Source of the DNA: Solea solea
Taxonomy: Eukaryota > Chordata > Actinopteri > Pleuronectiformes > Soleidae
Direction: 5' to 3'
Assembly (NCBI RefSeq): GCF_958295425.1
Contig: NC_081143.1
Location: 17,708,686-17,772,685 of the forward strand
DNA length: 64,000 nt
Part shown: positions 11,438 through 23,906 of the stretch, piece by piece
Position numbering within the stretch: position 1 is the first letter of the stretch
Layout: each line of letters starts with the position of its first letter
Translations under genes and position numbers: made by a program
Notes under the pieces: generated by a model
What the model was told of the DNA's origin: nothing
What the model saw: only the letters and a program-made list of their open reading frames with translations
The model's database searches: none

Positions 11438-14400
11438 CACTCACTGCATGTCCTTCATGGCTCAAAGTCTAACAGCCAAATCTCAGTCAGCAGCTCAGAC
11501 ACATTTGGGTGTCGCAGCAGAATCTAAGAGAACAGAAGCTAGAATAACCTGGTTGGTCTCTCTTGCCACCATCACATTCTCTCTTAGCCTTGATCAATGT
11601 CTCCCACTCACTTCTATCACTTTTCATTGAATTACTGTGGTCATCTCATCTCTAATTTGCTGAGAAAGATATAACAATAAAAGACAGGGAGTAAGAGTAA
11701 CCTAATCACAATTCAATTCACCTATGGTGTGAATGTTACAGTGAATAAATGCTTGGTTCTGCTTGTTTCTGCATGCTGGCCCTGTGATGGACTGGTGAAC
11801 TGATCCCAGTGTTGCCAGATGGAAAATACAGAACTATCATAAGGTGACTTTAAAATGATCGTATTTTGACAAATATTATTGTACACAAACTTGCAAAAGT
11901 GCCAGAATACTACATTTAATAGCAAAACTATGCCGTTAACGCATACACTATCGAAGAGAAGAGAACAAAGAAAATAATGCCAGCCACACTAAAGAATAAT
12001 TTCAGTGCACAACTTATTTAATAGTTGAAAACTCAAAAACTCAAACTCAAAATGCTGTTTTTACCATTTTGCTGAAGCGGTGATTGACTGACAGGCTTAT
12101 TAAGGTGATTGGTTAGTTGCTCTTAAATCACAAACAAGGTTTGCAAAGCTTTTAGTGAAATGGCCAAACTATCATACATTTGACATTTTTTTTTAAATTA
12201 TTGATGGTACATCATACAGTGGGAGAAATGATCGTACAAATACGATAGTTCTCGCACATCTGGCAACACTGACTAAACCCCACCTTTAGCCCAATGTCGG
12301 CTGGGATTGGCTCCCGCTTCCCCCTGCGACCCGAAAGAGGATAAAGGCTAAAAATGAACGAATGAATGAATGAATGTTGCAGTGATCAAATAGACAACAG
12401 GGATAGTTTAAAATGCACAAAGACAGCTCCGCTCCACAGAACACTAACTATCTCTCCCTGTGCTGCTAATGAGTTTGTGAGTGATGGTCAACACTCTCTG
12501 GCAGATCTATGTGAAGTCCGATTGTTTACGACACCAGCATGCTCCACTAGGGCGCTCAACAAAACACTCACTTGTTTGTTTTTTTTACTTCACTTTTAAC
12601 TTTAGTTCAGTTTAATTCAACCAAACCGCTTAACACTATAAGGGAAACTGAAGTTTATATGAGGTGGTTGACGTCAACGTTCAACAGTCATTTACCATTT
12701 TCAACAAAGCTTTCATGACAGAGACACAAATGTGCAGAAGTGTTTAGAGCCAGGGTTTTAATTGTGCACAAAGCTAATCTTCCTGAAGTGCTGCAGATGC
12801 ACTGCGTTTGTGTTACAGAGCAAGAGGAAGAGACACAGAGAGATGCTGCTTGAGTAAAGCGCTACAGAGGATTGTTGTGGGACCAGTTTACTCTGTTGAT
12901 TATTAGTGAAGAATCAGGACAGCTGAGCTGTTGACAGGATTATATGGTTTGTAGACATGCATATGAGTGCATGTGTATGTGAGCGTGAGAGAGGGAGAGG
13001 GGGAGAGAATCATCAGTAAGTCATGAAATCCTTTCAAAAGACAGTGTCAGTTTGTATGATGTGAGCTTGAGTTGAGCTGTATACATGCACAGTACATTGT
13101 ACACGGGTGAAAAATGGATCAGGAGCACACAGTGTTGTCGGTTTTATTTCTGCACGTGACTTTTGTTCAAGGTCATTTCACTGTGGCACTGGTGTGTTCT
13201 CACTATCCTCACCGCCAAATGAAACCAAAGAACAACAATATAGTACATTATACATGATGACGTTATGAATCCCATTTTAGAGACACTGTCACATTAGGTC
13301 ACTTTGCCTCCCACACAAGGAATATGGATTTTTTTTGGACAAAAACAAAAAAAGTAAAGGATTATTTTTCTTAAGATTCAACATGAATAGGGTGTTTTAA
13401 TTTCACTGTATGATTGGTGACACCACTCCAGGGATGTATGTAAGAAAAACATACTCCACACACTCATATGAAGTATGCAATCTGTATATTGTGGTGATTT
13501 GTGATTAAAAGGAAATCAGCGTTGGCAAGAGCTGGTGAAGCATGTTTATATACAATTAGTGAGGCAAACGTAAGCATTTAGAAACATGATATAATGATTG
13601 AAGCATGCTGATGTTTTTAAAAAGATTCTCATCTAATTTCAATGGCAGTAATCAATGAATTGGGCAAGAACTAAGTAAGTATGTGCGTACTGCACACATG
13701 GCTGCACAGAACACGGCATATGTCTTTGTTAGATATGGATTCAGACACACAGTCTTTATTATAGTCACTTCCTTTTAAGGGCAGTAATCATTTCAGTATA
13801 TTCCTGTGCGATCAATGCATGTTAAACATCTCCTAGCTCCTCTTTCTTTCATCCCTCAATTCATCCTCTACTCTACGTTTTATCTTTTCACCACCCACTA
13901 TCATCCTCGCTCATGCTTCTGCCCAGAAACTCATAATTAAATTACCTTTTTATTAGCCCTTTCTATTGCCTGAGTCGACTGCCCAGCAGGGTAATTAAAC
14001 CTGGATAACCTGGTCTGAGCTGGTAATAAATAGAGGAGAGAAGAGGAGGAGAGGCTGGATGCATTTTTATCAAGTTATCTGTCACGTCAATCTTTTGCAC
14101 TTTCTTTTAGCAAACAAGTTAGTAAACTAAATGTGACAGCAGCATGGGAGCAAATGTGCATTACACCAATAATCCAATAATAATGATGTGATACATTCTC
14201 CCACAATTTGTTTATTTGTTTTGTGACGTCTCATAGAAATGCTGTGTTCTGTATCCCCGTTACCTTCTCTCTCTTTTTATTAAATTCATTTGCTCACTGT
14301 GTTTCACTGAAATCTAATTGCTAATAGTCCAAATGTAGCGTGTTTATCACATGAACTCCGCAGAGCCCTGTTCAAATGCCACAAACCCAAACCACCTGAG

Positions 14401-17400
14401 GCATCACAGATTTATAGTACCTCTAATATTTTGCCAATCAATAAGTCATCCCTGTGGTGTCACACTTTCACACTTTTGTGGACTTTTTACCCCTGTTTAT
14501 GTCATGTAAAGTGAGGCATTTTCACTTGATCCAAACATGAGCAGCGGACTTTGTTACGGAAGCACTTAGCTTTACTGCCTTTCTTAGAATGCAGCAGGGT
14601 GCAATGCTGATAATTAAAAAAATTAATAAATACATAGGTGATGTGAGAACTCACCCAGTGTGCATGAAACTGTAGCTGAGATACCTCCAGGCCTGGGCCC
14701 GTAGCTGGGGATGGTACGGTAGTGGGCTCTTTAGGAATGATGGGCTGGACACCTGCAGGACAAAGCGGTCCAGCTGGAACCCGTAGTACATGAACACGGC
14801 GACCTGAGAAAGGACAGAGTGACGGACACAGAAGTGGGTGGTTTCAGGAGGGATTACTTTAGGGCATGTGTAGTAATTTACTCATTTACTGTTTTTTATT
14901 CTGTGTATTGCAGGTTTTTGCTGGTATACAGTGTATTATTCTGCAGCTGTTAAAGAACAAAATATGTTTGATTTGATTTGAAACTCTCTGAGGTTAAAGC
15001 TCCAGTGAGTAACTTTTAATGATTTTTGTTGTTGATGTTATTATTCTGCCTCTAGACCCTGACTGAGGGAGCATTTTCAAGTATACAGCAGCAGCAGCAG
15101 CACACGAGCAGACTGTGTGGCAAGAAGTATTTATCTGTCAAACTGCAGCTGTCTCACTTTTACGAGCAAAAAAGTCTGCCTTGACATAAAATGAATCATT
15201 TCTCTGTGCAATGTGGAAATGTCACAGGGTGACACGGAGATATAAACACTGCCATACTGAGAAACACAGAGAGTGCTGTGTGGAGCTGATAGGCTTAATC
15301 AGGCTACTGAGTTTTGGAGCGACAGCTCAATAGTCCGGAATCAGATCTTAGGTACGGAATTAGTCACAGGCTTGGAGTCGCTGTCAATCTGGAACTCATT
15401 CCCCAAGATTTCCCCCCGTTGGAGAGCGACTCAAAGCCCTTGACTACTTCCGGTCCATTGAGCTGTCGCGCCAAAACTCAGTAGCCAATCAGCAGACAGC
15501 TTCCATGGTCAGAATCGTAAATTAAGAAACCATGGCGCAATGGACACATCAGGGAGCGCAACCGCAAAAGAGTTGCAGCAAATGACAAACAAAAAGTGTA
15601 TTTTCAAACAAATAAAATACAATATTTTTGAATGATTAAATCGATATTTTATTTGAAATTTGTGTATTTCGATTTTGGGGTTCATTTGTGTTTGCTCAAT
15701 TCCTAAAGTGTTGTGAAAAGTGTTGCTTGAAAACATTGACACAAATCTAATTCCATAACAGCTCACCTCAGCAATGGTGATGGCCAGAATGAGCAATGGA
15801 GGGGGACAGTAGGTGTAGCTGTCAAAGTACCACTTGCGGTCGACCTCGCGGGGCAGCGTCTCGTAGGCGACATGTCGAACCAGCCGCTGAGAGAGACCCA
15901 GGCCGACCTCATCTCTGAGACTGCAGCCTTTGAGCTGTCTGCTCCCCTGCAGAATGGCCCTCCGAAAACTGTTGGAACGCTTGTTACTCATCTGGAGAGA
16001 GGAGGGAGGGAGGAAGAAAGGAAAGTGATGAATTCAGTGAAGCGCAGGTGGCCTCAGAGACAGGTCCGAGAGTCATTTTTATGATTTATACGATTTTAAG
16101 ATACATATACATAGATTTCAAGTAGTTTATCTGTAAGTTTGTTGTCTTAAAACTCACATCATACCTTATTTTATGTTGCATATTCATGATGTATTCATTG
16201 TACAACAACTTTAGTGCCTCAACACTCTTGGGTACAGGCCACACACACACACACATTGACAGGCCCCTCCCACGTCACAGCGACAACAGAATGCCTGTAT
16301 CATCACCTAGCAACCAACAAACCCGTCTCTTTATTTCCCTTTATTCCCTTCCTGTCAATGAAGTGTTCATTTCCCGACACATATTTGTCCTCTTTTAAAG
16401 GACAGGAAGTTCACAAACAGTTCATTACTCAGACTTTTTACATTTACGGATCTGTTATTTACAAATCCAATGAAATTGTTTTTTGGTTTTCTTTTTCTTT
16501 TCTTTTCTTTTCCCAATACTTTTCCGAGCACAGGTGCCACATCTTTACAAAATTTATAATAAGTTGATTTATTTGTCAGAAAATCAGTTTTCCAAGCACA
16601 AATGGCAAACATTTGGTTGTTCCAGCATCTAAAATGAAAGGAATTAGTGTTGGAACAATAAAGGATTATGTTCGTTTTAGGTTCTGGGCTGTATCTTGAT
16701 ACAAACAAGCAATTTAATGACATTACCTTGACGTCATTTTTGCCAAACTGTTTCTTGATGTTTTACAGATGAACATGTTGACCACACAGGGCCACACACG
16801 CACACACACACACACACACACAACTGGATGTCTGAGGGAAGGGCTTGGCGAATTCTCTTCATGAAATATTCCATGGAGCTGAGAAACTTCTCCAGCTGCC
16901 GTCATCTGATTACACCATGCACAATAATTGCACAGAAGGTCACAGAAGGATCACGTGCTCTGCAGTGGTTGCCACTTTTAGCATTTACAAAATTCAGTAA
17001 CAGTGCACAACCGGAGAGGGAGGCTTAGTGAGGAGCTTAGTTTTTTTTTAATAGAAATTGAACAGCTAACCTTACAACCATAGGGATTTGCGTAAAGGGG
17101 GCATATAGGGACAAACATATATAAAGCAAAATCAGTGGCATCCTTTGTACAGAAAGGTGTTTTAATAAATAATACATTTAAATGTCAAGTCAAAATCTAA
17201 AACTCTGAGACAGGCAAGAAACTTTTGCTGTATCTTTGCATAAGCATAGGCTACGTTTTATCACAGCTGTAGTAGTCTCAGCATTCTGCCTGAATCACTG
17301 CTGTCACCAGGCTGTGCGTCTTTTTTGTTATAAGACTCTCTATGACAAAGCAGTGACTCTTCTGTCCCGTCTCTCATTCGGTCTCTTCCCGTCTCTCTCT

Positions 17401-20400
17401 GTCTTTGTCTGTTTCTCTGTTTACAGTATGTAATTCTTCATAACTCAGTTCTGCTGTTGGTTTGTGCCTCCAGGATACAGATGTGCCACAAAGCAGATGT
17501 TTTTGAGGTAATATCAATGTGATATTGCTTTCAGCAAGGGAGAGAATGAAGAATTGTGCCGTTGTTCAAAAGTGCAACTAAAGTCCAATTAAAAATAAAG
17601 CTCTTAACTTTTAAAAACGAATAAATATGCAATGAAGCTTATATTTATTCCACAGCAGATGAAACTGAGCAATAAGAAGTGTTCTGGCGTAACGATGAAC
17701 TCTAAGAACAACTTAAAAAGTACAAAGGCAAAATTCATATTCATAGTCAACTTAGGGGAAAAATATAATACAAAAAAGAAACAAAAATGAATACTCATGT
17801 GAGGACAGATAGATACAGTACGTGAGCACCAATACAATCTTTGTACAAACAGTCGGCTGTTAGGTCTGCCGGCGCTGTTAAATGAGACTTTTAGTATCTC
17901 TGCAGGGATCACTGTTTGGAGATAAACTTCAGAAAAACCCAATTATTCCAGCCTTTATGTCAGGCAAAAAGAACTGTGGGAAAATGATTACAGGTCACCA
18001 TGGCTACGTCCATACTCTCACGCACAAACACTCGTGATATAACACACATAGAGACCTCCCCGAGGCGGGCGGGCTCCATAACAACAGAGTCAATTCTTTG
18101 TGTGAAGTGACTGCAATTCCTCTCCTCTTTGTACGACACAGCCAGAGGAGGAGGAAAGGTGGACGGGACAAATCGATGTGCAGCCATTAAGAGACGATAA
18201 CACTGTTTGATCGATGGAAACCACAGAGGAGATGGTCATAAGTGAGTGAAAGACGGAGGTGGAAACAGAAGGAAAGAGAAGGAGAGGTACAACAGCAGTG
18301 GACGTAGCGGCCTAAATTATATTTATCACAGAAATACAATTCATCGGAGAAGTAATAGGTGGATGTAATAGCCTACATCTTTTTGCTTTCCACTTTCTGC
18401 AAAAACCTGCTCAGACTTTACAAGTTTGAATGCTGATGTTGGACACACTCTAACTGGGAGATTGGATAGAGTTCAGGTTTTTTGGACAAAATTGCTGCCA
18501 CAAACGTGGAAGGATACTGTCTAATATAAATTGTCTTATTGTATATTTCAGGATTCCCCACGAATGAAAACAAGAAGCCTCGCCATGACCATGAAAAATA
18601 CTCAAATAGAAAAAGCAATCTAAGCTGTGCGAGGCATCCACAGCCCAAAACAACATACACACACGCAAGTGCAAGTGTAAGCACATACACATCTATAATT
18701 AGCATTCCACCATTTCATCCGACTGGGGCAGAAATAGAGCCGTCGGATGTGTCTGCAGATATTTTGGGAAGTGGAAACCTATTAATGAGCAAGTTTCTGC
18801 CCAAGGATGGCTGTGCGTGTGTGTGTGTGTGTGTCTGTGTATATGTGTGTGTTTGTGATGTAACAGAATGGTAAAGAGATGGGAGTATGAGACAAACGCT
18901 TACTTCAAGAGTAAACAGTGATTTGAACGCTGACTAAAGTCTGCCACGTCATTTATGGGCAGACATTCAACCTGCAACATGCACTTTAATAGATACACCT
19001 GGCGACCAACATGTTAACACAAATCTAATCTAATCAGCCAATGACATGACAGCAATCCAGTGCATTTAGACATACAGACATGGTCGAGATGACCTGCGCA
19101 AGTTTAAATGACTTTGAAAGTGACATGGTTATTGGTGTCATACAGGTTGGTCTGCATAAAATGCTGATCTACAGGAATTTTCATGCACCACCATGGGGTT
19201 TGAGAGAAAATATCCTTGTCCTGGGAGAGGTATCTCTCCTCTGTGGCTCTTCCTGAGGTTTCTCACAGTTTTTACCCTGTACAAGGATTTTTGTTGAGTT
19301 TTCCCTCACTCGACGTGAGGGTCTCAGGACAGAGGGTGTCACTCGCTGTACATAGTGTAAAGCCCTTTGAGGCCAATTGTGTTATAATAAAATTGATTTG
19401 ATGCGAGAGGTCAAAGGAGAATGGCCACACTGGTTAGAGATGATAGATGATCATCTCTGAATGTGCAACACATGGAACCTTGAAGTAACAAGGTGCCACT
19501 CCTGATACTTTATTAGATGACCTTTCATGCATTCAGGATTTTTGATTTTAGCATGACCCACTATACCGGCAGGACTAAATGCACTAGTGTGAAGTTTGGC
19601 TTTCAGTGACAGAATATGAAGTTATTGTTTGCTACTCAAAGAAACTTTAAACAAACCTTGTATATCTGATGAATATTTATCTCTTTAAAAGTAACTGCCT
19701 TTGTAAAAAACAATCGTTTCCGTGCTTATTCTTAAACAGTACAGCAAACTACCACAACTACAAGCACTAAATTCCCCTCCCACTCAGCGTATTGCTCTCT
19801 GTGTTCGGCTTATGCTTTTGCAGCCTCTGTGAATGTAAAAGCCAATGAGGGGGTGGACACAATATTGACTAAGGGAAAAAAAATCTACACACAAATGCAG
19901 GCGACCCATTCCTCTCTGTCCCACTTCCAGCAGCACACCATGACCCACAGCCGGTCACATGACATGAATGCACAAGAGAAAACCAATAGCAAAAAAAATA
20001 GACAAACTCTTTTTTTTTTCAAGCTTCCCACAGGCCTCATTCCTCACCCACTGGATCTGACAATAAACAGCTCTGAAGAACAAGCGAGAAAGATAGAGAC
20101 GGACATGCGCACACCCACGGATAACAATTAATTCCCTGCAGTCATGACAGAGGCCCTCAGCAATCTAGTAGCTGCTGTTTACCACGCAACTACTCCCACT
20201 CCAAGACCACACAGCAGCGGGTCAGCAGTTCAGCCGCTCATGAGGGGAAGTGAGGAGAAGGTGGCAGAAAACAGAAAACGAGACGCTTATGAGGCAGCAA
20301 GCACAGCGGGAGACGCCTGAGTGAGACTGCGGACAATCAGCGGCAGTCAGTAGTTTGAAGGTGAAACAGAAAGTGGAGCAAGGTGAGCGTTAAGAGGGGG

Positions 20401-23400
20401 CATTTATCACCTGAGTGAAAGTCATTTCCTAATAGGAGAGAGTGCACACCTTGTAGCTGAGATGATCTTAAAATATGGCTTTTGGGATAGATGGAAAAAT
20501 ATACTGTGATGTTTTTAAAGAGCCTTCACCAAACCTGTGTCAATTTCTACCACTTATTACTAAATCTACTCGGACATGCACCAAAGTATGGACATTTATC
20601 TCAACACTGCTGAAGAGGCTGTATGTGAGAACACAAACCTCTGCGGTGGCTTCCTGTAGCTTTGAAAAAAATATGTTTATCTTTATTTTTACTTTTTTCA
20701 AAGTGACCACTTGTTTTTTAGGGATCAAGGCAATAAATGAAAGTGGTTTAATATTTTTTCCACTAAAATATGCGTCACATCCTGTGCCTACATCCCAGAA
20801 CCCGACAACCTTGTGTTTGAAATGTGGAGAAACTTTCCCAGCACTTAAATGAAGACATTTGTACATAAAGAAGTACACATTAAGCAGGCTTTCTCAAGCC
20901 TTAACAGTTTCTACTTTTACAAGCTATTGGTTTATAGTATATCTATATATAAAATATTTATACATGATGTTATCTTCATTATATGGCTTAAATGTGACTC
21001 CAGATTGCATTTATTTGGGTGGAAAGGGACAGAATTTATGGCTTTTGGAATGGCCTTGACCCCTGGCCTTGACAAATATGTATGTGAAAGTGCAGCATAA
21101 AAACCTCACAAGAAGAAATTCACAGCAAGTGAGTGTTGTGCCCTAAGCATGCTGAAATGTTTCCTGCTGTTATGAACGCATCTGACCCAGACAAGCTCCT
21201 GCTGTGCTCTTCATATGAGAACATCCCACTTGAAACTGGATTTTCTTACACAATATCTTCAAGTTCATGTCTGGCAGCAGCTCAAGTGACAAGTCATAGT
21301 ATACCACACGTATGGGTCATCTATCTGTATGAAAAAACAGTGTGCAAGAATGTATATATGTGTAACAGTATATCAAATAGTTGATCAGTTAAAATATTGA
21401 TCTGTTGATCAGTGAAGGCCACAATAACAGCAATGATAATACTGGTGTCAGTGAAGTATAAAAATATCTCACCAGGTTCACAAAGTCCTGGTAGCAGATC
21501 TTTCCATCAGCATTGCCATTGGCGAGGGCCAAAAGAACTTCCAGTTTGTGGGGGTCCAACTCAGAGCTGTGAGCCGCCAGAAGGTCCCTGAACCGCTCTG
21601 TACTGATGAAACCCGAATTCTCTGGATCATACTACAAATGAACGCACACAGACAAGTCAAGATGAGACGAGTCTACCATTCAAAAACAATAAAAAATAAA
21701 TAAAACAAGAACAAAAATCTGACGATAACTAAAATGTTACTTCACAGGCAAGACATTGATTATACACTGATTATATGAATGAGCACCAGATACAAATAAA
21801 CATGTTAGAGGTTCATGAATGGTCAGTGACGCCCATGAATAATGCCCATACAGCCAAACATCAAAAGATTCAGAAAGAAAAAGAAAGAAAAAGAGGAAAA
21901 CGTCAGCAGTGAAGTCTCTTTTTTTTGTGAAAAGATATAATTGCTCGAAAAAAGGCCAAAAAAAACGCAGAAACACAGCAGTCATTTTTCACCGCTCTGG
22001 GTTTCAGTGAAAAATGACATTGAGTGCAATTAAGCACTGGCTTTTTTCCACTCTTATTCACAGCCAGAACAAAGCAGGCATTCAAACATAACCTACAAAC
22101 ACTAGATATTTTGAAGAGAACCAGGATTTTTTGGAAAAGGGAAATTTAAAAGACCATTGAAGCAGTGATTACTTAGGCACTTTAAAGTGAAAAGAGCTTT
22201 TTCTCTAGAGTTATTACCCATGATACTGTAGTTGTAAATGCCTTTCTGCACTTTAAATACTACTGCTACTTCAAATCTTGACAGGCAGTCTGTCTGTTTG
22301 TCTGTGGAAAGCCTCCTAAGTGAAAGTGACTGAGCAAAGACACTTATCACACATATCACACATCAGCTGGTTCACTGGTAGTTCTGCCCAACTTGCTAGA
22401 ATCAAGCTGACCGTGATACACCTAAAATATGAATATAACACAAACTGGTGTCTGCCGTGCGTGAGTTGGTAAGAGGTAAGGTGTTAATTACAATTAGGTT
22501 AAGGTTTGGGTTAGGTTGTTCAAAGCAATGAAAATCAAAGCAGAGTGCTAACAAGAATAGATGAGCAATAATGCATGCTTTCGCTCAGTCTGTACGTGCA
22601 TGTGTGTGTGATCTCCAAACTCAAACACTTCTGAAGCAGGAAATAGTGAATGTCCATAATGTAGGTGTATGCATGCACCATATGCGTGTGTGTGTGTGTG
22701 TGTGTGTTTGTGTTTGTCAAATGCCAGACACCAGGCTACAGCAGGTGCTCTGTGCTCCACCAAATGAGATCAGGCTCTGACTCCTGTTGTGTTTTTTTGG
22801 TTGTTGTTTTGTTTTTTTTTTGTTTTTTTTGTTTCAATTGTTACAAAACAGTGACAAGGCATTTTTTGGTCCTTGTTACAGCTACAGTTCCAGTACACTC
22901 ACCACTCAGTGTCGTCTTTGAGTAATGGCTGGAATAATCACTTGTTCACCAGTACTTGATGATGTTGCCTTTGGAAACACGAAACAATGCTGCAGACAAA
23001 TATGGGGCATGCTAATGAGGTTTTAACTGAGTTTAGACGGAGAGAGCGACTGCTCAGATTTGAACAACGTGCAGAGAGACACCAATCTCTTTTGCTGTGG
23101 ACAGACACCTCCCTTATCGAAAAACCTAAATGTCTCTTTGTACAGGAGCAAGCACAGGAGCAAGGTTACTTCTGTCCCAAAAAAGAAACACTGCTAGCGT
23201 TGGTACCCTCCTTCTCTCAAATTGAAATATTCATGAATATTTCTGATGTTTCGGTAAAGCTATACTTTCTTACACAAAGAAGTAAAAATAAACACAAGGC
23301 AACTGTACAGTCCACACAAAGAATGGACCTCCTCTTGCAGTAAATCAGTTTCTGCCAAGGAGACGTTGTCATGATGATGTAACATCAGCCAAAGACAGTT

Positions 23401-23863
23401 ATGCCACATAGTGTGAGGCCAAAACAATATGTTTTCTGTTTGTGTGTGTGTGCGTGGGTGTGTGTGTGTGTGTGTCCTTGTCATATTCTTTGTCCCTGGC
23501 AGCAGGGTTTTTTCCAACCAGGACTAAAGGATTACAGTCCAGTCCAAGACCCTCAATGGACACCTCCCCCCCATCTTTCTCTCTCACACACACACATACA
23601 CTCACTCCAGCCTCCTCTCACCCTCCTCACTCCACCCCCCCCCCACCCCCCCCCCCCCCCCCACACACACACACAGCACCCCTCCCTTTACCCTTCACTC
23701 ATTTATTCACCTCTCCTTCACTTTCTCCCTTTGCCTTTTCTCTCTCAAAGCAAACAAGCCAACTCCTCCAGAAGATAAATAAATAAATAAATAACTATTG
23801 AAATAAATCGGGCTGTTATCTCTACTACTGTCACTCTTTGACACAGGCATCCATATATTATTT

Positions 23864-23906
<43 letters not shown>

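Larger units (their letters stand above)
11303..14654 (-). other. rhbdl3: rhbdl3 intron 5
   Basis: Contains a GA repeat (11405-11432) and a nested pair of interspersed repeats (11700-12376). The remainder, about 12400-14654, shows no exon or recognised element. Confidence 0.6.
15992..21472 (-). other. rhbdl3: rhbdl3 intron 3
   Basis: Contains a CA repeat (16799-16821), a TG repeat near 18817-18851 and a Tc1-like relic with a nested insertion (18957-19505). Open frames at 20475-20852 and 20849-21100 (plus strand) show no family signature and are considered chance. Confidence 0.6.

Noticed and set aside
23401..23786. Proline- and histidine-rich open frames
   Set aside because: They derive from poly-C and CA/TG microsatellites.
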